Below, in pieces: positions 33,380-46,866 of a stretch of 64,000 bases of DNA (positions are counted from its first letter, which is position 1; each line of letters starts with the position of its first letter). This DNA comes from Punica granatum (lineage: Eukaryota > Streptophyta > Magnoliopsida > Myrtales > Lythraceae): assembly GCF_007655135.1 (NCBI RefSeq), contig NC_045129.1:15474274-15538273 (forward strand). Reading direction: 5' to 3'. The translations under genes were made by a program, and so were the position numbers. Below the pieces are notes generated by a model. It was not told where the DNA came from. It did not search any database and saw only the letters and a list, made by a program, of their open reading frames with translations.

Positions 33380-33665
33380 AGGTGAGATGTCTCCAGTGGA
33401 GCTTCACGAAGCTCGTGAGGCCCCTGCCTCTAGGACCCGAGAGAAACAAGGAAAGAAATATTGAGAAAGTGGGGAGTCTGAATTTTTGTACGGTGTAGGG
33501 AGAAGATAGAAGTAATGGAGACAATGGACATGGGCGATCTTGAGACTGTGCAAGACATGGAATAGGGCTCCATGACTACTCTTGCCTTAGAAGCCCTGTC
33601 TAGTCTGATACTTCTAAGCGCTGCAGGCTGCAACTAGCACCAACAGCTCCAAAAAGGGGTTTCGG
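33380..33665 (+). pseudogene. YYS gene fragment, module C, plus copy
   Basis: Plus-strand DNA encodes, in shifting frames, GGAGCTTCACGAAGC (the GSFMKFA region), GEDRS, then METMDMGDLETVQDME followed by a stop, matching residues 97-160 of the intact protein. It then runs into the flank shared with 18300-18400 and 26860-26920. It is inverted relative to the intact gene. Confidence 0.7.
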
Positions 33666-33999
33666 TCTATCATATCATAGACCAACAAACCATTGATATG
33701 TTTGTACTCGTATTTGATTTTGTTCTCTTCTTCTTGGTAATGCTCTCAACTCTCAAACCCTCTAGACTTGCCTTGTTTCTGTCAGCAGCGAACAGTAGGA
33801 GGCGTCTTCAATGGTTTCTTGTAGCGTGCTAAATCCTGACTAGCTAGTAGTATAAGAGTTGGTATTTATTAACAGATTCGAGCCTTTTAATTCTGATCAG
33901 AACTTTGCATCATAGTCGTTCGTAGCCAACTACACCACAAATCTACATACAGTCAAATTGCACATCGAATGAGTAACTATATCAATTTCCTTGTTATAT

Positions 34000-34330
34000 C
34001 CCATATATAGAGTTAGACCGGAGTCCAAGACAATGAATCAATCAAAAGTTCTTAAGCCTCCCTTGAACTACAGATTGTTGAGCCGGCATAAAAAGAGGAG
34101 TCAATATACAAAACATTTCCAAGTCCTCGATCTCGTGAAAATGGCTAATGAATTCAGCCGAATTTGCTGGTGGGTTACTGTCAACACCTGTAGGCACGAG
34201 AGCTTCAACATTGCCGTAAGTCCATTCAGAAGAGACCTATGTCCCATGAATATGCTCCGATCTATTACTGCTTCCCTCTGAACCCATCCCCTGCTGATCT
34301 GCCAAGAGAATTTTTCCTAATTTTGACAGG
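34000..34330 (-). pseudogene. Inverted peroxidase exon 4 remnant, module C
   Basis: The minus strand contains GCAATGTTGAAGCTCTCGTG, CTACAGGTGTTGACAG and CAGCAAATTCGG, matching the last 80 bp of peroxidase exon 4, followed by a 3' flank homologous to 27160-27290. Other exons are not present next to it. Confidence 0.65.
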
Positions 34331-35284
34331 CTTCAATAATACGGGGTGACAGAAACAGATGCATCGACCTGGCCCCTCCTAATTCATCACAGTCTTGGTA
34401 CACCGAAGCAGCTGAGGACACAGCAGCTCTAGATAAACTTAAGAACTACTGAGAAGTTCCCAATTGATGCTCAAGGGAATTCAATTCAATCTTGATCTTA
34501 GAAGTTTTAGGAACCCAATTTTGTTCCGGAAAAGTTGTAGAGACGGTGTTCAAAGGATATGAGAGGAATTGGTCAGATACTATGAGCTCTCGAAAAGATC
34601 TTGTATTATTCCATCAATCTCGTATCAATTCTTCACAAGAGAGCAAAAGATGAAAGCGGCAATAATGCAATTAATATAGCATTAAGATATTACAACTCAG
34701 CTCACAGTCATGCAGATAAGAATGAGAAGGATCAAGTAAAAAGATAATGAGAGGGATATGGTTTTAATCGAGCTAGAGTTGGAATAAGAATATAAGCATT
34801 ACATAAGAGACTGCCGATTACCCACTCACTACGGGAGTTTCCGAGAGATAACACAAAGGTAAGGAAGCTGATATCTGTCACTTCCGCATATGAAATCATT
34901 GTTTCTTTTACCAGTTTCTGAAAGAAAGAATGGAACCGGTTTCACTACCCGAGAAAAAAGAAAAGAGGATAGAATGGAACATCGGCATAAGATCAATCTA
35001 TTTCCTAGGACTTATCTGAAACCAATGAAAAGCCCAAATTGCATAGCGGAAGAAGGGTGGGAGAATTTTTGGCATAAGAATATTTTCCGTGACAGGCAAG
35101 ACTAGAATATCAGCACAAGAGAAATGTCTTGGGCCATACTTTTTTGATCACGGACTAAACAACATCAATTATGTCATATCCTTTCAACAGATTGTTGTGT
35201 GAAGAGTCTTTTTCCAATGCCATCAATTCAATCAGTTGTGCCCAATTGGATACAAGAATCACATACCTCTTGTTGTTACAGTCC

Positions 35285-35850
35285 ACGTAAATAAGCAAGA
35301 TTACTATGGAGCCGAGAAAAGCTAAGACAAGAAAATTGAAAAAAAGAAAAAGAAAATGTCACAAGAATTTGAATCGATTCAGAAACTATATTTTGATTTC
35401 TTAAAGAACTTTCTTTTATAATAAATACAGAAGAAGAAAGCAAAAGATGTTTATTTGATGGTAATTTTTCTTGTTTGTGTGGGCTGTAACAAACGCAGGG
35501 ACGTGATGCCTCTATCCTGTTGGACCCAACAGACATGATGGCATCGGGAAAAGACGGTTCACCCAACGAACTGTTGAATGGTTATAACACAATTGACGCT
35601 ATTAGGTTCGAGATCGATAAAGTATGCCCCACAACAGTGTCTTGTGCTGATATTCTAATTTTGGCTGCTAGGGAAGCTATTCTTACCGTAAAAATGTCTC
35701 GCCCTTACTCTTCCATGCAATAAGCAAAATTTCTATGGAGCCGAGAAAAGTTGAGGGCAAAAACTATAGCAGGAACAGAGAGAAACTGTCACAAGAGCTT
35801 AAATTGATTCAAACACTACACTTTGATTTCTTAAAGGAACACTAATTTCT
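35285..35850. repeat. Direct repeat bracketing a peroxidase exon
   Basis: About 130 bp at 35290-35425 recurs at 35720-35850 (shared CTATGGAGCCGAGAAAAG, TGTCACAAGA and TTTGATTTCTTAAAG). Between the copies lies an isolated peroxidase exon 2. Neither copy is recognised elsewhere in the window. Confidence 0.75.
35495..35705 (+). pseudogene. Isolated peroxidase exon 2 (open frame, Cys lost)
   Basis: A complete exon 2 with intact splice signals (CGCAG/GGA at about 35504; ACC/GTAAAA at about 35690), encoding GRDASILLDPTDMMAS through to ARE AILT without a stop. The Cys of the GCDAS motif, half of the C44-C49 disulphide in peroxidases, is Arg. It differs from the intact gene at more sites than the module B copy. 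No exon 1, 3 or 4 adjoins it on this strand. Confidence 0.8.
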
Positions 35851-36059
35851 GGTAAATAAATAAACGAAAAAACAAACACCGACACATCCAAGACAAAAAA
35901 GAGGTCGAGACAATCATGCCAAAGTATAAGCCTTTACTTGAGAACATGTTCTAGGAAAGAGCTCGAGATAAAAGAATCAGAAGAAGGCACATATCGATGC
36001 TAATATGAGTTAAGAACCTTCTTATCGGAAAAGGACCACACACCGCACTATGGAAAAAC

Positions 36060-36350
36060 AAGATGAAAACGCTCACAAGATGATCTATTTTCAATCTGTC
36101 ATACTGAATACACAAGTACTTAAACAAGCCTTACCCTGAACCAACAGAGAGTTGTCCGGTGTTACCAAGAAGGGTTGACGCGCTTGATTGCCGATTGGGG
36201 CTGAGTTCTTCGGGCTTGGGTTCCTGGTGGTGATGTGACAGACGATATCTAGAACCTAAGAGCTTCCATAAATCGATCTTCTATATGTGAAGGAAGTTGT
36301 TTGTCGTTCTCTTCTGCTCTTGTTGATCAGGTCGGTTTATGAGAGACGAG
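36060..36350 (-). pseudogene. Inverted peroxidase 5' remnant, module C
   Basis: The minus strand repeats the promoter/exon 1/intron 1 piece found at 18786-19260 and 27815-27963 (shared TTCACATATAG, TGTCACATCACCACC, AAGCCCGAAGAACTC). The ATG has been lost. It closes module C as the equivalent pieces close modules A and B. Confidence 0.6.
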
Positions 36351-36394
36351 CCAGAAGTAATTTATCATCTATAACTTCTATAAATATATAACGA

Positions 36395-36490
36395 AATCCT
36401 ATATTCTATATCTACATCTATATATCTGTATATCTATATCTATATCTATATCTATCTATCTATATATCTATATATCTATATATCTATATG
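36395..36490. repeat. (TATATC)n microsatellite
   Basis: About 90 bp of TATCTATATC-type repeats, continuing into the module-edge DNA shared with 19440 and 28690. Confidence 0.85.
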
Positions 36491-37528
36491 AAAACGGAGA
36501 CATGGCGTGCTCACTTTAAAATTCCTGGTTCCTCAATGAACTCTTTCTGAATTTTTCACTTTCATTTTTAATTTTTAAATTTTTAAATTTCTAAAGATAT
36601 CTTATGCTAAAATCCGAATAAAATTAAAAAAATTTTAAGTAAGATACTTGGAGTTAGTTACATAATATATATATATATATATATATAATAAATCATAATT
36701 TTTTAATTTTTAAAATTAAATGAATATCTCCTGCTATGATATATCAATATAACAAAATATTTTCAAATTTTTTTGAAGATTAATATATTATATGCTACTT
36801 CCGCACATAAGTTTTCTCTTTTTTTGGGGGTAAACACTTCCGTACATTATGTTGTTGGTCTATCAGTTAACACCTCTAGTCGATCAATCAGCTTATGATG
36901 TGTGTCAATTATTCTTTTTCTTTTTTTTTTTTTTGTTTTTTTTTCCAGTTACAAGGGTATGTGTCAATTACTCTCTAATGAGCCCACATGCGAAATTACG
37001 AATCATGCCCCAAAAAATTTCCAATTTGATCGCCCCTCACTCATCTTTTATCCAAATCAATAAGGATCGGGGTGAATAAGAAAGCAATCTGTAGCAGCGA
37101 TAAGAAGAGGACCATATCTCTTCAATAATTAGAAGGGTCTCCAAAATCAAAGCCTACTTTTTAACGAACCCCGTGATCACTCACTGGGCCAACATAGCAA
37201 GTGTTTTATTACATGATCAAAGCTTTATTAGCCATTAAAAACACAAATGGAAAGGATAATTGTTTATCTAATTAATTATTCAGCATTCGTCGAGTGCGGG
37301 TAGATTTATTAAATTGAAAAATATTGGGGCGTGATTTGTAATTTTATAGACCGGCTCATCTAAAGTAGTCGACACGTATATCACAAAAAAGCTGATATGT
37401 CATATGATTAAAAATAAGGATGACAAGCCGAAAAATTAACGTAGGCAGCATAACGAGCACATAAAAAAAAACCGGTGGCAGCATGAAGTAAGTAACATAG
37501 GCCTAGTTTAGTAAAAAAATTGAAATCA
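36491..37528. other. Gene-free spacer upstream of eL37
   Basis: AT-rich, with an (AT)n run at about 36667-36688 and poly-T near 36910-36945. No gene recognised. The last part is probably eL37 promoter. Confidence 0.5.
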
Positions 37529-37740
37529 TGGGCCTCTTTTTGCAACACAATTAGAATATTAGGCAGTTTATTAACCAGGCTCAAACCTCTGGACGCAATT
37601 AACCATAATCTAGTGAGGGGATAAAATTGCACTTCTCATGAATGATTGAGGACGGAAATATACTAAATCAAAAGTATGAGGATGTTAATGACCAAATATT
37701 ACACTTTCCCTCTTCTTCCTTCAACCCTAATAAACCCTAA
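37529..37740 (+). promoter_or_regulatory. Site II and telo-box motifs of the eL37 promoter
   Basis: TGGGCC (site II) is at 37529-37534. The telo-box AAACCCTAA is at 37732-37740, preceded by a second ACCCTAA at 37724-37730 and a TCTTCTTCCTTC pyrimidine tract, a usual start-site context for plant ribosomal protein genes. The pairing is known to drive expression in dividing cells. Confidence 0.75.
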
Positions 37741-37809
37741 CATCGTCTCCAGAGCATATAAGCCGGCAGCCGTCGCGTCTCCCTACTTCTTCTTCTCCAC
37801 TCGGCGGCA

Positions 37810-40274
<2,465 letters not shown>

Positions 40275-40375
40275 TTCCAACAATGGAAAGGATATCTCAG
40301 TTAGCCTCGGGTCATTCCAACCGACGAGGCTATCATCACGATATTCATAATCGAATTGGTATTGATGCTCATGGT
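40275..40375 (-). pseudogene. F-box gene 3' fragment
   Basis: About 90 bp (CAATGGAAAGGATATCTC, TTAGCCTC, ATCATTCCAAC, GAGGCTATCA) repeats the C-terminal end of the F-box pseudogene at 41497-41590. It is presumably left from a tandem duplicate. Confidence 0.6.
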
Positions 40376-41496
40376 TCTTACATTGAGTTATGAAAGGCTC
40401 TATATGGTTTTATGTTCCATGTTAAAATTGTAGTTTATTTGCTTTGTTATAAGGATTCGATAACATAATAGCTCAGGCCTGTCGAGCTCCTCATTCCCTC
40501 GTGCACTTTGTTATAATTCGAGTTCATATCTCTACTTCCATTTAATCTTCGCAAGGCTGCTGTAAATTTTAACAGGCCCTGTTCTCTTTTTGGGACATCT
40601 AGATACTCCTATTTATGGCAAACAAAGCAGTGGTACCGGACGGCGTCAGAAACAATTAAACAGAAATAACTATCTTTGTATTCGGTTGCTTTTCACCATT
40701 TCCTTATTTTCATCTTACTGTTTTTCTGTTGTTCGTGCTAAGTTTATGGGGATTCTGTTCTACGGAGAGATGGAAAGAAATACAAATGTCCGGGACATGC
40801 TGAAAGTTCGGACAGGACACCAACTTACATTAATTTCTGTTTCGGTTACTTTGATAGTCCCAAAATAGTTTCTGGGCTGCAGCCATTACTCGATCTTTTC
40901 CATTCAGAGCCTGGAAATGGTTTGTGAAGCAGAAATCCGATGCTGCATTTCGGGACCATGCTGTATGTCGAGTGTTCTGGTTTTGTCTGAAAATCGTTTC
41001 ATGAGATATCAGAGAGGAAGATTGGAAAAGGTTAAAGACTTGTTTTAGTGGCTCTGCAACCAATCAAGTCGTCCTTCTTCGAGGAGACACTTGACGCCAT
41101 TCAAGAATACACGCTTTGTACTGGACCCGCCAATTCCAGGGCAACCACCCAAGTTAGAAAACCTCTCGGCTGGGGTACGATCTGTTGCTGCCCCCATGCG
41201 ATCCAAAAGAGCAGGAGCTTTTGAGCAATTTCAGACTACAACACCTTGTTCAATCTATAGTTCAAGAAACAATTGGAAAAGAGTGGGGAGTGGAATGACT
41301 ACACTTTTGTTCGTTACACAATTTTCATATGTAAGAATACCCAATTGTTTATATTACATGATTGAATCTTGCATTTTCTTAGCAAGTGATCTTACATCTC
41401 TCATATCGGCTATCTATCGTGCCGTTCTGATCCCTCGTCTCTTCTGACAGAAGAACTGCATATATCCTCCACGATAGTTACTCCATATCGATCGAC
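40376..41496. other. Spacer between F-box fragments
   Basis: No recognisable gene. A 118-codon open frame (41091-41447, +) has no domain I can name and lacks convincing context. Confidence 0.4.
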
Positions 41497-42950
41497 TTAT
41501 GAAAATGGAAAGGATATCTCAATTAGCCTCACGATCATTCCAACTGATGAGGCTATTAACATAGGAACATAGTATTCATAATGAGCCATGGACCATTGTT
41601 TAAATGGTGCGAACTCTTTGAAATCCATTGCAAGTCCTTCCCACTTCTTCGAACTCTTGTGATACACACACATGTCATCCTTGTGTTTCATGATCAATTT
41701 GTCGTCACCATCCAAAAGTGCCATCGGCCTCGTCATATGTGCGTCCATATATATGCTATAGAAATCATACCGACAAGTAGTTTCGATGACGTGGTGCTTG
41801 GACCAAACCAAACTGTCAAAATCCTCCAGAACCCATAGCTCGATTTTGTCTTCTTGGCAGTACTTCTGGTATAACTTCTTGCTTGAGGAAAAGTCATAGT
41901 CCCATTCGCACAAGGATGGCAGGATTGGACAAGTGTATTTCACTTCTTCCGTAGAGTCATCGAAAGAAAGAATGCCTTGTTCCATATGCTGTTGTGTTGC
42001 GTCATTAGGCAGTACAATTTTCCATTAATGAACACAACTGCCCCGAACTCTCTTAGACCGCTTGATGGAAAAGCGGGTTTGCTTATCTCCTTCCATGAGG
42101 TTTGTTGCCCCTTAGAGTTTGGTAACTCAAGAATAAAACATCTCGCAGCTGTTGCCACTTAATTATAAACCCAACAATCTTGTACTTTTATACAGAAGAA
42201 TCATATGCTATCTTCCCGTAGAAACGGTTCATAGCCGATTCTTCACGGGGGAGGCAACAGGCGGTATGATCGTGTGACTGGATTACAGATGAGCAGCGGA
42301 GTCCTCTCAAAGAGATCACGATCCCCGGTGATCTCTAGAAGCAGCAGCCTGTCACAAGAATCACGGACCTGAACATCCATAGTATACTTCCATATGTGGT
42401 ACTGATTCACGAGGGCACGAAGACAGTACTCTAGTCCTAAATTATAACTGTTAATTTTTGGGACCTGATCGGTGAAATCAAATGACATGAAGGAAGTACG
42501 ATACCTTTCCCCAAATATATAGTTGGAGATTGGATTAGTCGTGTGGTTGGGTAGTGTATTGCATATGAACCCGCTTTGCGATCTCAACCTTTCAAGATGC
42601 AGCCTAGTAAAATACTGGCTGGTAATCAGCCGGCGCATGTAACGGCACACATCCTTCGGCTGGACAAGACTCTCGACTGTGAGCAGGAGCAGGATCTCGA
42701 TCAGACCTTCGCAAAGAAGTGAAGTGATGTTTTTTTTTATACTGCTGTCCCCTGTCGTCTCATTTGCTTGCGAGTTACCTAACAAGCCTATGGGGGACAG
42801 GCGTAATGAAGAAAACAAATTTCTCATGCTTCGGTAATTTTTTCTGATGCTTGAAACGTTTTGATAGGTATGGATGATCTCGGGTATGTCCATAGTATAT
42901 ATAGCGTGGCTCCTTCCGAACTCGGCTGGTATGCATCTCTGTGAAACCAT
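41497..42950 (-). pseudogene. F-box protein pseudogene (F-box plus FBA-type region)
   Basis: Minus strand. The first block (42950-42243) has an F-box with the pattern LLCEGLIEILLLLTVESLVQ, VCRYMRRLITSQYF, LHL, then a beta-rich associated region ending LLICNPVTRSYRLLPPP at a stop. A second part (IAYDSSV, KYKIVGF) follows in another frame with an in-frame stop, then AARCFILEL to LREFGAVVFINGKLYCL (about 42158-41990), then a further shift into SFDDSTEEVKYTCPILPSL to the end (41497). At least three frame breaks, so probably non-functional, although introns replacing some breaks cannot be excluded. F-box proteins select substrates for SCF ubiquitin ligases; the C-terminal layout suggests the CPR30/FBA group. 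Confidence 0.75.
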
Positions 42951-45900
42951 GTAATATGATCAATAATTGCTCAACTAATTTAACTAAAGAGCAATAAGAA
43001 GCCAAAGTACGGGTTAGACTAATGGCAGCAGGTGAACACATCAACGAGGATTATCCTTTGTTCGCCATTTGGACAATTAATTTGAGATTTTTGCGACACC
43101 ATATCATTCGTTAGTAACGATTTATGTCCGCGTAGACCCAACAAACGGACCAGAACCCAACAGATATTGGAACAGGATATAGCACGACACTTCAATTGTC
43201 CTGTCCAACCAGAATTCTTTGAGGATTGTTCTAAATATAGATAAGATGAAGTAACCAAAGGCAAATTGCAACCAAAATTTTGGATTTGAATCAGAAATCG
43301 CGTGTTTGGTTTTAGGATATCTCCTCTTCTGGGAAATTATCATCCCCCTTCGATTTTATCATCGTACCAGATAAAAATCCACGTGTTCAAATTTTAAATA
43401 TATTAAATAGAAAGTAACCTTAAAAAAAAAATTTGGGGAGAGAATGAAGAAACTTGTAACTGTAAAAAGTTCCCCTATGAAGGGACTAGAAATAGAATAA
43501 ATTTGTACTAAAGCAAAAGGGAAAAGGCTGATTGGAAACGAATAATAACCTATTAAGAGAAAGCAATATATATATATATATATATATTATAGAAAGATTA
43601 TAAATAATAATATATTAAGAGAATATAAATATAATAAAAAGATTATATATAAGCTATCCATATCAATATATATAAGTAAAATTGTATCCTATTGTAATAA
43701 ATGCTCTCTCATTAATAGAAAAAATTATTTAAATAATATATTAAAAAAAATTTAAAAATTGATTTAATCAAATCAAGCCCAATTATGAAAATCTAATACT
43801 GCTCGGCTTATTAGAAAATGTCCAATCCAAAAATTAAGTGACAATTAAGTATACTAACAAATAATTATTTCATTATATATTAACCTAATTTCTATTATTA
43901 TAAGGGTGAAATTATTTTAATAAATGGAATTATGGTATTATAAAAAATAAAAAATAAAAAGATAAATACTGTCATCAAATTTTGTATTTGAAAAATACGT
44001 AACTAGTTTTGTGTGAATATGTATAAAAATATGTATAATATATAATTATTAGATAAATATATAATGCATTGAAACCATTAGTTAAAAAATATTTGTAGAA
44101 CCATTGAAAATTGGTCTTTTTTATTAAATGATTATAGAATGAAACTTCAAATTAACTTCGAGCATATTTTATTATAAGTGTAAAATTATTGTAATACATG
44201 AAGTTATTGTAATATAAAAAACAAAAATTATATGTTTGAAATAAGAATATCATCAAATTTTGTATTTAAAAAGTACATAACCAATTTTGTTTGAATATCT
44301 ATAAAAATAGGCATATTATACATTGATCGAGAAACCCAGAACGAGGAAGAAGGCAAAGAGGAAGAAAATGCAGATGGAGTCTTGATGGAAAAAGAAAGAG
44401 AAGTTGGTTTTATTAATTTAATTTTATCATATATATGTTTTGCGATAGAGGATTGCTGTGATGATTATTGAATCGTCTTCTTCCTCCTCCTCCTTCTGTG
44501 GCGAAGAAAGAAGTTGTAGAGATATGGGGTGTTACCATTGGGTTTGGTGATTTATGTGAATGAAGAGGAGGGTGAGAGAGAGTTGCAAAAGAGAGAGAAT
44601 GGGTTGAGGAGACGAGAGATGCAAATCTGTAAAAATGAAAATAAAACATCTTGGGTTCATTTTTTTTTATTTTTCAAGAGATAATTACAAATATGTTACT
44701 TTTTCATTAGATCGGAGGGTCCCACATCACTTCGGTTATCCATCATGTATGCAAGGAGACAAAATCCGTGACGGTCGATAGACAGTGTGCCAAATTTGAG
44801 ACAAAATAGAAAAATTAAAATTTTTTATGTTAAAAGTGAAAATCCGTGCCCAAATTGAAAACTTGTATTTTTTTGTGTAATATACCTCATTTTATTAAGG
44901 TAGATTCTACAATGGAATCCCAACTTGTGTTCCGTGATGGAATATTAAATTCAGTCAATAGATCTCACAAACTTTTAATCTTATCAATTCAATTTTTATA
45001 TATTACCTCTAATATTTCTAGTCCTTTATATGTTCTTTCACAATTTTCGTCTACAATACTATACTATTGTTCCCGAATCTTCCCATCATATATACCAATC
45101 ACATTCTGTCACGTCACCCATCATCACCACGTCACCGAATTGGACCACAAAAATCGATTTCTAAAGAAAAACAGTTTAATGTAAGCCGTACACGTTAGCG
45201 ACACGTTATCAACGTGTAAGCGAGTTCTAATTCATGGACACGTCAACGACATGTCATCGACATGTAAGTGACCTCCAATTTTATTATACATTACATGTGG
45301 CCCGATGGATTTGCGACTTCCTTAAAAAGAACTATGGATCAAAAGTGTTTTCTTTGATATTAAAAGGACTAAAAAAAACTAACATTCCACTATCAAACAT
45401 AATTTTACGATCCATTGTAGAATTTACATTTTATTAAATAACTTCATGCCCCCGCTTATTTCTCACTTTTTCCTTCCCTCTTCCTCTCAATTACATTTCT
45501 TCAACCATCCCTCAATTTTTTTTTTCCGTTTATCACCCTTTCTCAGTTTTAATCTCTAAAGCTTCATGATGTATTTCATTAATTAGTAGATTAAAATCTC
45601 AGCAGAAATTTGCCTAAAAGAAGAAAAAAATGTTTGCAAAAAGAAGGTATTGTGATCAAATCTAAATCTAGAACATTAATAGCAATTATTTTGTAGCAAT
45701 AGAGAGTAAGCATCGCGAGGTACACAAGCATAAAATTCTAGCGAAATATTTTAATTTCCAATTTTTTTTCGCTGAATGTGTTAATTTACAATTTGGTCAT
45801 ACCAAATATAGTCTGAGAAATTTTCGGTGCATACTGGGGCTAGGGCTCAAGATGGGTGGCCAATGAGCATTCAAGTGGAGTTTGGGGAGCTTGGAGTCCC

Positions 45901-46866
45901 AACAATTTGATAACAAAACCATTTTTTCCCATAATATTTTTTTGGGTGGAAAATTTGATGACGATAAAAAGGATTTTTAATCTTGAATATTGAAGCTCTC
46001 CCGACCAGTGTGTGATTAAAAAAAATAATTTTTCTACTCGTACATCTTTGATTCTACCAGAGAAGTTATTTTTAACAATTGTATTTTTAAATAATAAAAT
46101 CATTGTTGCGTGGAGTGGAGGGCATACACATAATAAAAAAATTAAAGATAATAGCATCTTTACACTCCGTTTGGAATTCACTTTCATACCATCATTCAAT
46201 TCATTTGAAAAAAAAATCAAATGTTTTATAGTTTCTTTAGCAACTTTCAAGGAATTTTCCTTTTCCATACATATATATATGTATGTATGTATGTTGGATT
46301 GTTCTTTCACTCCTTCCAATTTTTAAAAACGTCCCAACTAAAAGCTCTTCAATACAGAATTATTTTGCATGTTGACATACATAGTTGCTAATTTATGTCT
46401 TTATTTAAACTATAATAATTCGTAATTTGAATGCTCCAAAATGATACATGGCATATGCATTTGCATGCATGTTGTTCTTATAATAAATCAGAATCGTCGT
46501 CCGCGATATGTGGAGTTGTGATGAATAATGGACCAAACTTTACATTTCGCTCACCGTACATCTTCTATCTTTATCTCACGATTTACACCATATAACTTTC
46601 CTCAAAATGCAAACTAGAAAGGCTATTTACAAGATTTGTATACCTATGCTAGGGAATCTCAACCCCACAATCAAAGGGTAATCCACCATTTTCGGGAGAG
46701 GAAAACAGAAAGAATGGCGATATAAATCGCAGAAGGCTGTAACGACGATATTCAATCGGGTATGGGATGAATTCAATGAATGACGCGTCAAATGATACAC
46801 CACCTGAAAGAGAAAATGCCGGGTGACCATTCTACTTACAAGTCAATCCCGTGCCAGGAGACTCCA
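42951..46866. other. AT-rich gene-free region
   Basis: No gene recognised. There is an (AT)n run at about 43567-43588. Two stretches (about 43910-44060 and 44170-44310) are related to each other (shared TGTATTTGAAAAATACGTAAC or TGTATTTAAAAAGTACATAAC, then TAGTTTTGTGTGAATAT-like DNA), a local direct repeat. Minus-strand frames at 44413-44649 and 45840-46319 show no domain. Confidence 0.5.
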
